Part shown: piece by piece, positions 34,388 to 42,550 of the stretch | How positions within the stretch are numbered: the first letter of the stretch is position 1 | Layout of the letters: the number at the start of each line of letters is the position of its first letter | Origin: an uncultured Neomegalonema sp. | GTDB lineage: Bacteria; Pseudomonadota; Alphaproteobacteria; Rhodobacterales; Rhodobacteraceae | Assembly (NCBI GenBank): GCA_937990185.1 | Contig: CALKBI010000055.1 | Span: 1 to 64,000, forward strand | Direction of reading: 5' to 3' | DNA length: 64,000 nucleotides | The notes under the pieces: model-generated | Database searches by the model: none | Told to the model about the DNA's origin: nothing | The model's input: the letters and a program-made list of their open reading frames with translations, nothing else | Program-made: the position numbers and the translations under genes

Positions 34388-36058
34388 ATGTATCGCTATG
34401 ATGAGTTTGATGCTGCTTATGTCAAAAACCGCGTAAAGAATTTTCGCGAACAAGTGAACCGCCGGATTGACGGGTCGCTTACCGAAGATGAGTTCAAACC
34501 TCTACGCCTGATGAACGGCCTCTATTTGCAGCTCCATGCCTATATGTTGCGTGTGGCTATTCCATATGGAACTTTGAACAGTCGCCAGATGCGGACACTC
34601 GCGATGATCGCGACGAAATATGACAAGGGATATGGTCATCTGACCACACGGCAAAATATTCAATATAATTGGCCTGCGCTAAAAGATGTGCCGGATATTC
34701 TCGATGATCTTGCAGATGTCGAAATGCATGCCATTCAAACGAGCGGTAACTGTATTCGCAATGTGACGGCGGACCATTTTGCCGGAGCTGCGGCAGATGA
34801 AATTGAAGACCCTCGCCCGACCGCCGAAATCGTGCGCCAATGGTCGACTGAGCATCCTGAATTTTTGTACTTACCACGAAAGTTCAAGGTTGCGGTCACC
34901 GGCTCGCCGAATGATCGTGCGGTGACAAAGGCGCATGACATTGGTCTGCGGATGCTTCGCAATAACGCCGGCGAACCGGGCTATGAAGTGATTGTCGGTG
35001 GTGGCCTTGGCCGTTCGCCTTTCGTCGGAAAGGTGGTGCGCGACTTTCTGCCGAAAGCTGATCTGCTGCCTTATCTGGAGGCGATCCTTCGGGTCTATAA
35101 CCTGCAAGGACGGCGGGATAATAAATATAAGGCTCGGATTAAAATTCTTGTCCATGAGACGGGAACTGATGAACTGCGCGCGATGATCGAGGAAGAATTC
35201 GCGAAGATGGACGGGCCTTCTATCGCGCTTGATCCAAGCGAAATTGAGCGGATCGAAAATTATTTTGCGCCGCCGCAATTTTCTGATCTTCCTGCAGAGT
35301 CAGTGGCTCTGTCTGCTGCGAAAGCAGCGGACGCAGAATTTGCGACATGGGTTGATGTCAACACCGATGCCCATAAGCAATCCGGTTATACGATTGTCAC
35401 CGTCTCGGCCAAAGCGATTGGTGAGGCTCCCGGTGATCTGACCACCGCTCAGATGAATGTGATTGCTGATCTCGCCGAACAATACAGCCACGATGAGTTG
35501 CGGATTTCCCATGAGCAGAACGCAATCCTGCCTCACGTCAAACTCGACGACCTGCCCGCTGTTCATGCAGCGCTGGTTGAGGCTGGTCTGGCAACAGCAA
35601 ATGCGAACTTAATCTCAGATATTATCGCTTGTCCGGGGCTTGATTATTGTGCGCTGGCGACAGCGCGCTCAATCCCTGTTGCGCAAGATATTCAACGGCG
35701 GTTTTCTGATCCCGTACGCGCAAAGGCTATTGGGGAATTCAAGATCAAAATTTCCGGTTGTATCAATGCCTGCGGCCATCACCATGTTGGTCATGTTGGT
35801 ATTCTGGGCCTCGAAAAAGCGGGCATTGAGAATTATCAAATCACCCTCGGCGGAGATCATACAGAGACGACCGCAATCGGTGATCGCGCCGGTCCGGGTT
35901 TCAGCTTTGAACAAGTCGGCCCAGCGATTGAACGTCTGGTCGATGCGTATATCAGTCTGCGCGCGGATGAGAGTGAGCGGTTTATCGACACCTATCGCCG
36001 CCTTGGGTTGGAGCCTTTCAAAGCCGCACTCTATAATGAAGAGAAGGAAGCCGCATAA
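34388..36058 (+). CDS. cysI: Assimilatory sulfite/nitrite reductase hemoprotein subunit
   Basis: Six-electron reduction of sulfite to sulfide (or nitrite to ammonia). Start at ATG 34388 (MYRYDEFDAAYVKNRV), just after a GGAGG in the end of DUF2849. The 556 residues have two NiR/SiR halves. The C-terminal siroheme/4Fe-4S cysteines lie in CPGLDYCALATARS near residue 416 and in SGCINACGHHHVGHVGILG near residue 460. The N-terminal half has YGHLTTRQNIQYNW and TSGNCIRNVT. The cluster cysG-DUF2849-cysI-DUF934 favours sulfite as substrate, but nitrite is not excluded. Confidence 0.92.
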   Translation: MYRYDEFDAAYVKNRVKNFREQVNRRIDGSLTEDEFKPLRLMNGLYLQLHAYMLRVAIPYGTLNSRQMRTLAMIATKYDKGYGHLTTRQNIQYNWPALKDVPDILDDLADVEMHAIQTSGNCIRNVTADHFAGAAADEIEDPRPTAEIVRQWSTEHPEFLYLPRKFKVAVTGSPNDRAVTKAHDIGLRMLRNNAGEPGYEVIVGGGLGRSPFVGKVVRDFLPKADLLPYLEAILRVYNLQGRRDNKYKARIKILVHETGTDELRAMIEEEFAKMDGPSIALDPSEIERIENYFAPPQFSDLPAESVALSAAKAADAEFATWVDVNTDAHKQSGYTIVTVSAKAIGEAPGDLTTAQMNVIADLAEQYSHDELRISHEQNAILPHVKLDDLPAVHAALVEAGLATANANLISDIIACPGLDYCALATARSIPVAQDIQRRFSDPVRAKAIGEFKIKISGCINACGHHHVGHVGILGLEKAGIENYQITLGGDHTETTAIGDRAGPGFSFEQVGPAIERLVDAYISLRADESERFIDTYRRLGLEPFKAALYNEEKEAA

Positions 36059-36468
36059 TGCCGCTCGTCACCAAACAAGGCTTTCAACCAACACCTGAGA
36101 TCACCTACGTTTTGGTCGAAGAGATCGGAGCGGCAAACCAAGCATCGCTGGCCGTGAGCGTACCAAGCGACACGGATGCGGCAGTGCTCGCTCCTCATCT
36201 GGAAAAGATTGCCTTGATCGGAATCGATTTTCCGAGCTTTGCCGATGGGCGGGGGTTTAGTATCGCGCTGCGTCTGCGGCGTCTCGGATTTGAAGGCGAG
36301 TTACGCGCGCGCGGGTATTTAATTTCTGATCAATACCCTCACGCGATGGCCTGTGGCTTTGATACGGTCGAAATCGACGATGAAATGGCGGAACGTCAAC
36401 CTTATGAACAATGGAAGGCGGCGACTGAAAAAGTGCTGCCGCCTTATCGCGTCAAAAGAGCGGGATAG
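36058..36468 (+). CDS. DUF934-family protein of the sulfite reductase cluster
   Basis: A 136-residue protein whose marks are IDFPSFADGRGFSIALRLRR and GYLISDQYPHAMACGFD. DUF934 proteins are nearly always linked to cysI and cysH and are thought to take part in electron transfer or assembly of the reductase. The start overlaps the cysI stop (TAATG). The usual next gene, the PAPS/APS reductase cysH, is absent here; a convergent unrelated gene follows. Confidence 0.88.
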   Translation: MPLVTKQGFQPTPEITYVLVEEIGAANQASLAVSVPSDTDAAVLAPHLEKIALIGIDFPSFADGRGFSIALRLRRLGFEGELRARGYLISDQYPHAMACGFDTVEIDDEMAERQPYEQWKAATEKVLPPYRVKRAG

Positions 36469-36477
36469 TCGCCGCTC
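36458..36477 (+). terminator. Weak hairpin at end of the cys cluster
   Basis: GAGCGG at 36458-36463 pairs with CCGCTC at 36472-36477 around an 8-base loop that spans the DUF934 stop codon. There is no T-run. It may mark the border between convergent genes. Confidence 0.3.
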
Positions 36478-36480
36478 CGA

Positions 36481-37233
36481 TTACTCCGCCCGCGATGGCG
36501 CGGCATCAAGCACTTTGAGCGTTGCTTCCGTATATTGCTTTTCCTCGACTTGAAGCGTCGCTTTTTGCGTGGCTTCAAGTGCAGCCAGTGCATTTCTCAT
36601 ACGCTCTGCGAGGCCGATGACTTTTGACGGGTCGGCGGCTTCTTTTTCCAATTCATCAAGCAATGCACTGCGCTGTTCCAAATGCTTTGCTTTCAACTCT
36701 GATACGCGCTTTTCGTAAGTATCCTGTAGCGCCAACAACAAACGGCTTGTTTCGGTTTCAGATTGAAAACCTAACTCAGCCTGAGGTGCATTGGGATCAA
36801 TCACGGCAAAAGTCTCTGGCGCGCCCAAAGGTTGGGAGAGATCAGTTTCTTGAGTTGTGCCTTGTTCAACAGGCGCGGAAGGTTCTGGCGTCGCTGGCTG
36901 AAAAGGAATTGTCTCGAGTGCAACCGGCACAGGGGGCGGAGCGGTATTTTCAAAACTTTCCGAAATCGTCCCTGTCTCCGTGACCGATTGATACCCGCTG
37001 GCATCAAAATTAGTTTGGTCATAGGCCGAGTAAGCCGGCACAGGATTTATCGATTCAATCTGACCAACACTCTGAGGTTGAATATTGGATAAGCCGGAGA
37101 CACCGGCCCCCTGCGATGTGGATTCCGATGGAGAAACGCCACTTGGCTGTTCATATGTTGCGAAGTTTTGAGCGAAAACCGCGCCACCATTGGTGACCGC
37201 AATCATCATAGCAATTTGGATAACTCTGATCAT
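36481..37233 (-). CDS. Secreted coiled-coil protein, unknown function
   Basis: A 250-residue protein with a signal peptide (MIRVIQIAMMIAVTNGGAVFAQ). Residues about 25-145 are low-complexity, rich in Ser, Thr, Pro, Gln and Glu. The last hundred residues are highly charged and helical, with a likely coiled coil (QDTYEKRVSELKAKHLEQRS and further). Such a layout suggests a periplasmic structural or cell-envelope protein. I do not recognise a family. Confidence 0.7.
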   Translation of the reverse strand: MIRVIQIAMMIAVTNGGAVFAQNFATYEQPSGVSPSESTSQGAGVSGLSNIQPQSVGQIESINPVPAYSAYDQTNFDASGYQSVTETGTISESFENTAPPPVPVALETIPFQPATPEPSAPVEQGTTQETDLSQPLGAPETFAVIDPNAPQAELGFQSETETSRLLLALQDTYEKRVSELKAKHLEQRSALLDELEKEAADPSKVIGLAERMRNALAALEATQKATLQVEEKQYTEATLKVLDAAPSRAE

Positions 37234-37299
37234 TTTTGTTCCTCACACACCATCCGACAACCAGTATCGTGATCACGAGAAAAAGGCCAAATTTTAACG

Positions 37300-38004
37300 T
37301 TATTTTTGCGGCCTAACCCACGGATTATTAAACACAGCTTCCGGGTTCGGCATTTCCGGCCAATTTCGAGGTTTTCCTTTGAGAGACATAATCGCCATTA
37401 TTGCGATGACACCGACGACAAATCCACCGATATGCGCCCAATAAGCGACACCGCCCCCATCGTCGCCAAGGCTGCCGAAACCGTCGAAGACTTGCAGTCC
37501 AATCCAAGCCCCTAAGACGACAAATGCCGGTAAGCTAACCAACATGAAAAAGGCGAAAACATCCACTTTGGCCTTCGGGAATAAGATCAAGTACCCTCCC
37601 ATTAAACCGGCAATCGCGCCCGATGCTCCGAGATTATGAACCACAGATGATGGATCAACAGCGATTTGGGCAAAGGTCGCGCCGAGGCCACAAAAGATAT
37701 AGAAAACCAGTAATCCGAAATGGCCCAAATAATCCTCAAGATTATCGCCAAAGATAAAGAGAAACAGCATGTTTCCCGCAAGGTGCATAAATCCCGCGTG
37801 CATAAACATTGATGTCAAAAACGTATAAGGCTCCTCACCCGCCATGACCTGTATCGGGACGAGAGCATAGTCTTGATAGACCGCCCAAATCTCTTGTTCC
37901 GTATTCAGACCATAACTCAGCCAAACCAGAATATTGATCGCGATGAGCGAGTAACTGACATAAGGCGTGATATTAGACGGGTTATGATCTCTAATCGGAA
38001 ACAT
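37300..38004 (-). CDS. Rhomboid-family intramembrane serine protease
   Basis: A 234-residue membrane protein with about six to seven transmembrane segments. Rhomboid residues are present: HAGFMHLAGNMLFLFIFGD with the conserved His and Asn of helix 2, catalytic Ser in LGASGAIAGLMGGYL, and catalytic His in YWAHIGGFVVG. It cleaves other membrane proteins within the bilayer. Substrates are unknown. It is divergent from an esterase gene with 237 bases between, in which I see no clear operator. Confidence 0.93.
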   Translation of the reverse strand: MFPIRDHNPSNITPYVSYSLIAINILVWLSYGLNTEQEIWAVYQDYALVPIQVMAGEEPYTFLTSMFMHAGFMHLAGNMLFLFIFGDNLEDYLGHFGLLVFYIFCGLGATFAQIAVDPSSVVHNLGASGAIAGLMGGYLILFPKAKVDVFAFFMLVSLPAFVVLGAWIGLQVFDGFGSLGDDGGGVAYWAHIGGFVVGVIAIMAIMSLKGKPRNWPEMPNPEAVFNNPWVRPQK

Positions 38005-38241
38005 GGGTAAGCCTTAGTTTGCCAGCAGCAATAAGTTGGTTCAAAAATATACCTTACCGTATGGAGTGAGATTTTGGAACCAAGGGCATATTGTGCGTTT
38101 TCTTTCACTGAAAAATTTTCCAATTATCAGTGCATAGCCCGCAGGTGTACGCGCCACAAAGCGTCGGCTAAACACGGGCGTTTGATCTCGGTATTCTGAT
38201 AACTGGGGTATGACTTTCGAAAATGGATTTAGGAGGCATAT

Positions 38242-39054
38242 ATGCGTGCGCTTGCTTTTGGTTTGATGATGCTTGTTTTTCCGGCTCATGCGCAGGATTG
38301 CGGTGGGGCGAAAAATCCGTGTCAGGTCGAAGGCGGCTCGTACCATATTATGATACCCGAAGGCGGCGCAGTCTCGGGAACAGTCATGCATCTGCATGGC
38401 GCGGGGGCCAGCGGTAAAGGCACGCTGAAGGCGGGCGTTGCTAAACAGGCGATAAATCGCGGGTATGCTTTTATCGGTCCGAATGGCATTCATCCTGAAC
38501 GAACGCGCTTCAAGAAAAACTGGTCGGTGCGCGCAAACGGAAGCACGTTTGTCCGCGACGATATTGCTTTTCTCGAACGGGTGCTTGCGGATGCAGAAGC
38601 GCGTCATGGCGCACCGCGAGATAACGTCCTCCTCAGCGGCTTTTCCCGTGGCGGATCGATGGTCTGGGATATCGCTTGTTATGCGCCCGATATGGCAACA
38701 GCCTTTGCACCGATTGCCGGGGCCTTCTGGGATGACCTGCCTGAAGATTGCGAACGGCCAGTTGACCTGTTTCACACACATGGCTGGGACGATAGGACGG
38801 TTCCGCTAGAGGGACGTTCCTTTCGCGGTGGGGAAGTTGTGCAAGGCGATGTATGGGCTTCGCTGTTCGTCTTGCGAAAGGTCAATGGCTGCGCGGCGCG
38901 GCAACCGGAGCGCTCGGCAATCAAGGGCGATAGATGGTGGCGGTATTGGACAGACTGTGCCGCCGGATCGATTACTTTGATGCTTCACTCCGGCAAGCAT
39001 GGACCACCAAAAGGATGGTCGGTTGATGTTTTTGAATGGTTTGAAGGACTTTAG
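38242..39054 (+). CDS. Secreted esterase, polyhydroxybutyrate depolymerase-like (LpqC type)
   Basis: A 270-residue secreted alpha/beta hydrolase. The signal peptide is MRALAFGLMMLVFPAHAQ. The oxyanion part is VMHLHGAGASGKGT, the nucleophile Ser is in LLSGFSRGGSMVWD, the acid is probably in HTHGWDDRTVP, and the His in LHSGKHGPPKGW. Cysteines at the mature N-terminus (DCGGAKNPC) suggest disulfides. The family includes PHB oligomer depolymerases and feruloyl esterases. A GGAGG ribosome-binding site is present. Confidence 0.85.
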   Translation: MRALAFGLMMLVFPAHAQDCGGAKNPCQVEGGSYHIMIPEGGAVSGTVMHLHGAGASGKGTLKAGVAKQAINRGYAFIGPNGIHPERTRFKKNWSVRANGSTFVRDDIAFLERVLADAEARHGAPRDNVLLSGFSRGGSMVWDIACYAPDMATAFAPIAGAFWDDLPEDCERPVDLFHTHGWDDRTVPLEGRSFRGGEVVQGDVWASLFVLRKVNGCAARQPERSAIKGDRWWRYWTDCAAGSITLMLHSGKHGPPKGWSVDVFEWFEGL

Positions 39055-39064
39055 AGGACATATT

Positions 39065-39080
39065 CCCCGCTCGCGCGGGG
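39065..39080 (+). terminator. GC-rich hairpin after the esterase gene
   Basis: CCCCGC and GCGGGG form a six-base stem with a TCGC loop, 11 bases after the stop codon. No T-run follows, so terminator activity is uncertain. Confidence 0.35.
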
Positions 39081-39209
39081 CTGCGAAAGCATCATTTCAA
39101 GAGTTTTGAAGGGCGGCCCTACGTCTTTTTGCGGTTTTGCAAGGGTTTTGCGAGACTTTTCAATCCCCATATTCCCCCCTATAGTCATTGCTTAATATCG
39201 GGGAGTTCT

Positions 39210-39341
39210 ATGGGACCGTCCACAACACGTACACTCGCATTCGTTGCCCTCAGCTTGTTATTGCTGACATCATCCTGTGCGACTTTGTTCTCGACATCAT
39301 CATACGCTGATGACTCGGAAAGTATTGTTTTTAATGAGTAA
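39210..39341 (+). CDS. Small putative lipoprotein at head of the XpaC-TelA cluster
   Basis: The track ORF starts at 39129, but ATG 39210 has GGGAG just upstream and gives 43 residues (MGPSTTRTLAFVALSLLLLT). A hydrophobic core is followed by LLLTSSCATLF, a slightly unusual lipobox with the cysteine at residue 23. The mature peptide would be only about 20 residues and acidic (DDSESIVFNE). Its last codons overlap the start of the XpaC-like gene by 8 bases, so the two are translationally coupled. Tiny lipoproteins of this sort are easily missed. Function unknown. Confidence 0.6.
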   Translation: MGPSTTRTLAFVALSLLLLTSSCATLFSTSSYADDSESIVFNE

Positions 39342-40284
39342 TGACGATTTTCAACCGCGCTCCGGCGTGAAATTCGGCGGCGCTTACAGCCCCGGAAATA
39401 CTGACACCGCAATGCGCGAGAACCCTGTTGCGCGGCTGCAATCAGCAAAAGTGTTTGATAAATCCGCCCGCCGTACAAATGCGGGGAAAACGCGGGCATG
39501 GTTGATTGTTTTACTGACGTTACCGCTTGTTTTTTCAGCGATAATCGAGATGCTGGATGGTAATGCTTTTGCGGCGATGCGGAACATTGGCCTGTTCGCT
39601 CTCTTTTGCTTCGCCGCCAATACCATCAAATCCGGGATTGAAGCCGCCAGCGAATATGAAGCGAGAGAATTCGCGTCCGCCCCTAAATTTCCAAGGAAAA
39701 TCATAGGCTCAGCGCTGCTCGGAGTTGGCTTACTGCTGACCTGCTGGACGGGTTGGGGCATCGGGCTGTTTCAATCACTCGGATTTGGCATCATGGGAGC
39801 CGCCGCGTCATTCTTTGCATTCGGCGCAGATCCTATGAAGGAAAAGGGCTACACCACCTCCACTGGGATAACGCCGCAGATGGTGATTGATGCCGTTTCT
39901 GAGGCAGAAGAAAAAATCGAGGGAATCGAACAAGCTGGGGCACAATTGAAAGACCGCCCCTTGCGTGATCGCGTCAACCGGGTAACGAAACGCGCTCGCG
40001 ATATTCTAGCGCGAATTGAGCAAGACCCTTCTGATCTTCGCCGGTCGAAAAAGTTTCTTGTCGTCTATTTAGACGGTGCATTAGAGGCAACGCAGAAATA
40101 TGCGAGAACTCAGAATGACTTAGGCGGCGAAAAAGACGTCTATATTAAGTTTCGTTCCCTACTTGACGATATGGAGCGAGAGTTCGACCATCAGCATGAA
40201 AAGCTGCTATCAAATGACCGAATAGATTTAGACGTGGAAATTGACGTATTGGCGGACCGGCTCAAATCAGCAAGCCGTTTGTAA
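39334..40284 (+). CDS. xpaC: XpaC-like membrane protein (5-bromo-4-chloroindolyl phosphate hydrolysis family)
   Basis: Start set at ATG 39334 (MSNDDFQPRSGVKFGG), overlapping the small lipoprotein; 316 residues. Four hydrophobic segments lie between about 54 and 170 (WLIVLLTLPLVFSAIIEML, IGLFALFCFAANTI, GSALLGVGLLLTCWTGWGIG, IMGAAASFFAFG). A C-terminal helical cytoplasmic part follows (VIDAVSEAEEKIEGIEQAGA, LPLRDRVNRV-type segment). XpaC proteins are routinely paired with TelA, as in Bacillus, and as here. The family's phosphatase-related name comes from a phenotype, not from a known active site. Confidence 0.8.
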   Translation: MSNDDFQPRSGVKFGGAYSPGNTDTAMRENPVARLQSAKVFDKSARRTNAGKTRAWLIVLLTLPLVFSAIIEMLDGNAFAAMRNIGLFALFCFAANTIKSGIEAASEYEAREFASAPKFPRKIIGSALLGVGLLLTCWTGWGIGLFQSLGFGIMGAAASFFAFGADPMKEKGYTTSTGITPQMVIDAVSEAEEKIEGIEQAGAQLKDRPLRDRVNRVTKRARDILARIEQDPSDLRRSKKFLVVYLDGALEATQKYARTQNDLGGEKDVYIKFRSLLDDMEREFDHQHEKLLSNDRIDLDVEIDVLADRLKSASRL

Positions 40285-40373
40285 ATTAAGTAATGTCGGC
40301 GTGCTGATTAGTGCGTAGGCAAAGAGAGTAACTTCTGACAGGCTCGCGAAGCGCGCCGGATAAAGGGACGACA

Positions 40374-41585
40374 ATGAGCACTCAAACAATTGATTCATTG
40401 CAAGAGAAAACAGCTATTGCTTTGCGTGAAGCCGAAGAAGTCAGCAACATCGTTTTGGCCCAACCGAAACAAGAGCTGATTACAATCGAAATGGCTGATC
40501 CCGCGACCGAGGCTGAAATTCGTCGCCGTATGAACGAAGTCGATATCAGCAATACGCAATCGATCATCAAATTTGGCTCGCAAGCACAGGAAAACCTGAC
40601 CGCGATTTCTGACGAAATGCTGGATGGAGTGCGCAACAAGGATGTTGGGCCAGCCGGTGACTCGCTGAGATCCATGGTCAATACCATTCGCGGGTTTGAT
40701 GCGAGTGAGCTTGCCCCCGGCGCTAAGCAGGGGTTTTTAGCGCGTATCTGGGGCTGGATCACCGGACGCTCATCAAAGGTCGCTGATTTCGTCACCCAAT
40801 ACGAAGAAGTGCGCGGCCAGATTGATAAGGTTCAGGACGAGCTGCTTGGTCATGAAACCAAACTGCTGAAAGACATCAAATTTCTCGATAAACTTTATGA
40901 CTCATCTCTCGGGTTCTACGATGAGCTTGCGCTGTATATTGCTGCTGGTGAAGAGAAGCTGAAAGAGCTGGACAGCACGGTTATTCCTGCAAAAGTGACT
41001 GAAGTGGAAAACGCGCCAGAGGGTGCGGGCGTCATGGTTGCGCAGGAGCTTCGTGATTTGCGGGCAGCACGCGATGATCTGGAACGCCGCGTTCACGATC
41101 TGAAACTCACCCGCCAAGTGACCATGCAGTCGCTGCCATCCATCCGGCTCGTCCAAGAAAACGACAAAAGCCTTGTCAATAAAATCAACTCCACATTGGT
41201 CAACACTGTACCGCTTTGGCAGACTCAGCTTGCGCAGGCCGTGACTATTCAACGGTCGCGGGATGCAGCGGGCGCCGTTAAAGGTGCAACCGATCTAACC
41301 AACGAGTTGCTTACCAAAAATGCTGACAACCTTCAGATGGCAAACCGCGAAGTGCGCGAGCAGATGGAGCGTGGTGTCTTTGACATCGAAGCGGTGAAAA
41401 CTGCAAACGCTCGCCTGATCCAGACGATTGAGGAAAGCCTTGCGATTGCTGATGAAGGCAAGAAGAACCGTGCTGATGCCGAGGCTGAACTCATCAAGAT
41501 GGAGTCTGAGCTAAAGGCAACACTCGCATCTGCCAGAGCGCGCGGCGATGGCACGGGAGATAATGTGGGGACGGCAGCAAACTAA
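40374..41585 (+). CDS. telA: TelA-family toxic anion resistance protein
   Basis: A 403-residue, largely alpha-helical cytoplasmic protein. Family marks are IIKFGSQAQENLTAISDEML, FLARIWGWITGRSSKVADFV, LLGHETKLLKDIKFLDKLYD, VTMQSLPSIRLVQENDKSLV and TVPLWQTQLAQAVTIQRS. TelA was named from tellurite resistance plasmids. Chromosomal homologues occur with XpaC, Ter proteins and SPFH proteins and are linked to membrane or envelope stress. A purine-rich AAAGGGACGACA precedes the ATG. It starts 89 bases after XpaC and is followed by the DUF2927 pair after 11 bases. Confidence 0.92.
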   Translation: MSTQTIDSLQEKTAIALREAEEVSNIVLAQPKQELITIEMADPATEAEIRRRMNEVDISNTQSIIKFGSQAQENLTAISDEMLDGVRNKDVGPAGDSLRSMVNTIRGFDASELAPGAKQGFLARIWGWITGRSSKVADFVTQYEEVRGQIDKVQDELLGHETKLLKDIKFLDKLYDSSLGFYDELALYIAAGEEKLKELDSTVIPAKVTEVENAPEGAGVMVAQELRDLRAARDDLERRVHDLKLTRQVTMQSLPSIRLVQENDKSLVNKINSTLVNTVPLWQTQLAQAVTIQRSRDAAGAVKGATDLTNELLTKNADNLQMANREVREQMERGVFDIEAVKTANARLIQTIEESLAIADEGKKNRADAEAELIKMESELKATLASARARGDGTGDNVGTAAN

Positions 41586-41596
41586 GGAGGACTTCT

Positions 41597-42550
41597 ATGC
41601 CCCGGCTTCGGTCGTTTGAAATTTGCTGTATCGCGTTGACCGGTCTGATCGGTTGCGCGCCGAGTTTGCCCGAGACACCGAAAGAAGTGACTTGGGAAAG
41701 CCCGTTGCCACCCGCATTTGATACAACACCTGCCGCAAATTCAACGACTCCTGCAAAGGGCAAAAAGGAAGCAACTGCACGATCTGTGCAGCAACCAACT
41801 CCAACACCACGAGCATCAACTTTTGCCAATGCAGCTCAATTGAATGAACCATTTTATTCAAATGAGCAGCTACATCAAAACTTTCTGTCCATCGCAATGC
41901 GGGCAGAGGCAGCAGATGATGTCGATTCCTCCGGCAACATAGCTGTCGCTAAATGGTTGACACCTTTGCGGTATCACCTTGAAGGAGCGACACCAGAAGA
42001 TGCTAAGCGTGTAGCAGGCCTTGTTAGACGTGTTCGCGAACTTACAGGAATTGACATTGAGCCGTCTTTTGCCCGCGCACCGAATGTCAGACTTAGCTTT
42101 GTTCCTTTTCGGACCCGTAACAATGCGGTTTACCGACTGGCCAGCGAAGGCGATTTAGGGCCTGCGGTTGGGAACATGGTTGCCCGTTGGCGGGATACGG
42201 AACGCGAGAAATGCCTTGGCTTAATTTCAGTTGATCCGGGCAGCGGTGCGATCACCAAAGCAGACATCTTGATCAAAGACGAGTTGCCGGCAATTATTCG
42301 CGACGCTTGTATTGTTGAAGAGCTGGTTCAAAGCCTTGGTCTCATGAACGACGATCCCCGCGCAAGGCCGTCAATCTTCAATGACAGTCAGGAATACCTC
42401 GATTTGACCAGCCATGACGAATTCTTACTGCGCATACTCTACGATCCGCGCGTAAGGCCCGGCATGACGGTGCGCCAGATGAATCCTCTGGTGCAGCAGA
42501 TTATCCGTGAAGTGCGCCCTCTTCCTGCACAGGTACAGAGACGCGCGTGA
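41597..42550 (+). CDS. DUF2927-family lipoprotein, paralogue 1
   Basis: A 317-residue lipoprotein: hydrophobic start with lipobox LIGC at residues 17-20, then a Pro/Thr-rich linker (about 35-75). The DUF2927 domain runs from about 85 to 310. Marks are VAKWLTPLRYHLEG, VRRVRELTGIDIEPS, ADILIKDELPAIIRDACIVE and RPSIFNDSQEYLDLTSHDEF. The segment EELVQSLGLMND at 241-252 falls where a zinc protease would have HExxHxxGxxH, with Glu, Gln and Asn in place of the histidines. Two cysteines, 206 and 238, are shared with paralogue 2 and may be bonded. It begins 11 bases after telA. Confidence 0.85.
   Translation: MPRLRSFEICCIALTGLIGCAPSLPETPKEVTWESPLPPAFDTTPAANSTTPAKGKKEATARSVQQPTPTPRASTFANAAQLNEPFYSNEQLHQNFLSIAMRAEAADDVDSSGNIAVAKWLTPLRYHLEGATPEDAKRVAGLVRRVRELTGIDIEPSFARAPNVRLSFVPFRTRNNAVYRLASEGDLGPAVGNMVARWRDTEREKCLGLISVDPGSGAITKADILIKDELPAIIRDACIVEELVQSLGLMNDDPRARPSIFNDSQEYLDLTSHDEFLLRILYDPRVRPGMTVRQMNPLVQQIIREVRPLPAQVQRRA

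Noticed and set aside
38041-38781. 246-residue minus-strand ORF opposite the esterase gene
   Set aside because: The sequence is rich in Arg, His and Cys with no fold, while the plus-strand frame has a signal peptide and a full catalytic triad.
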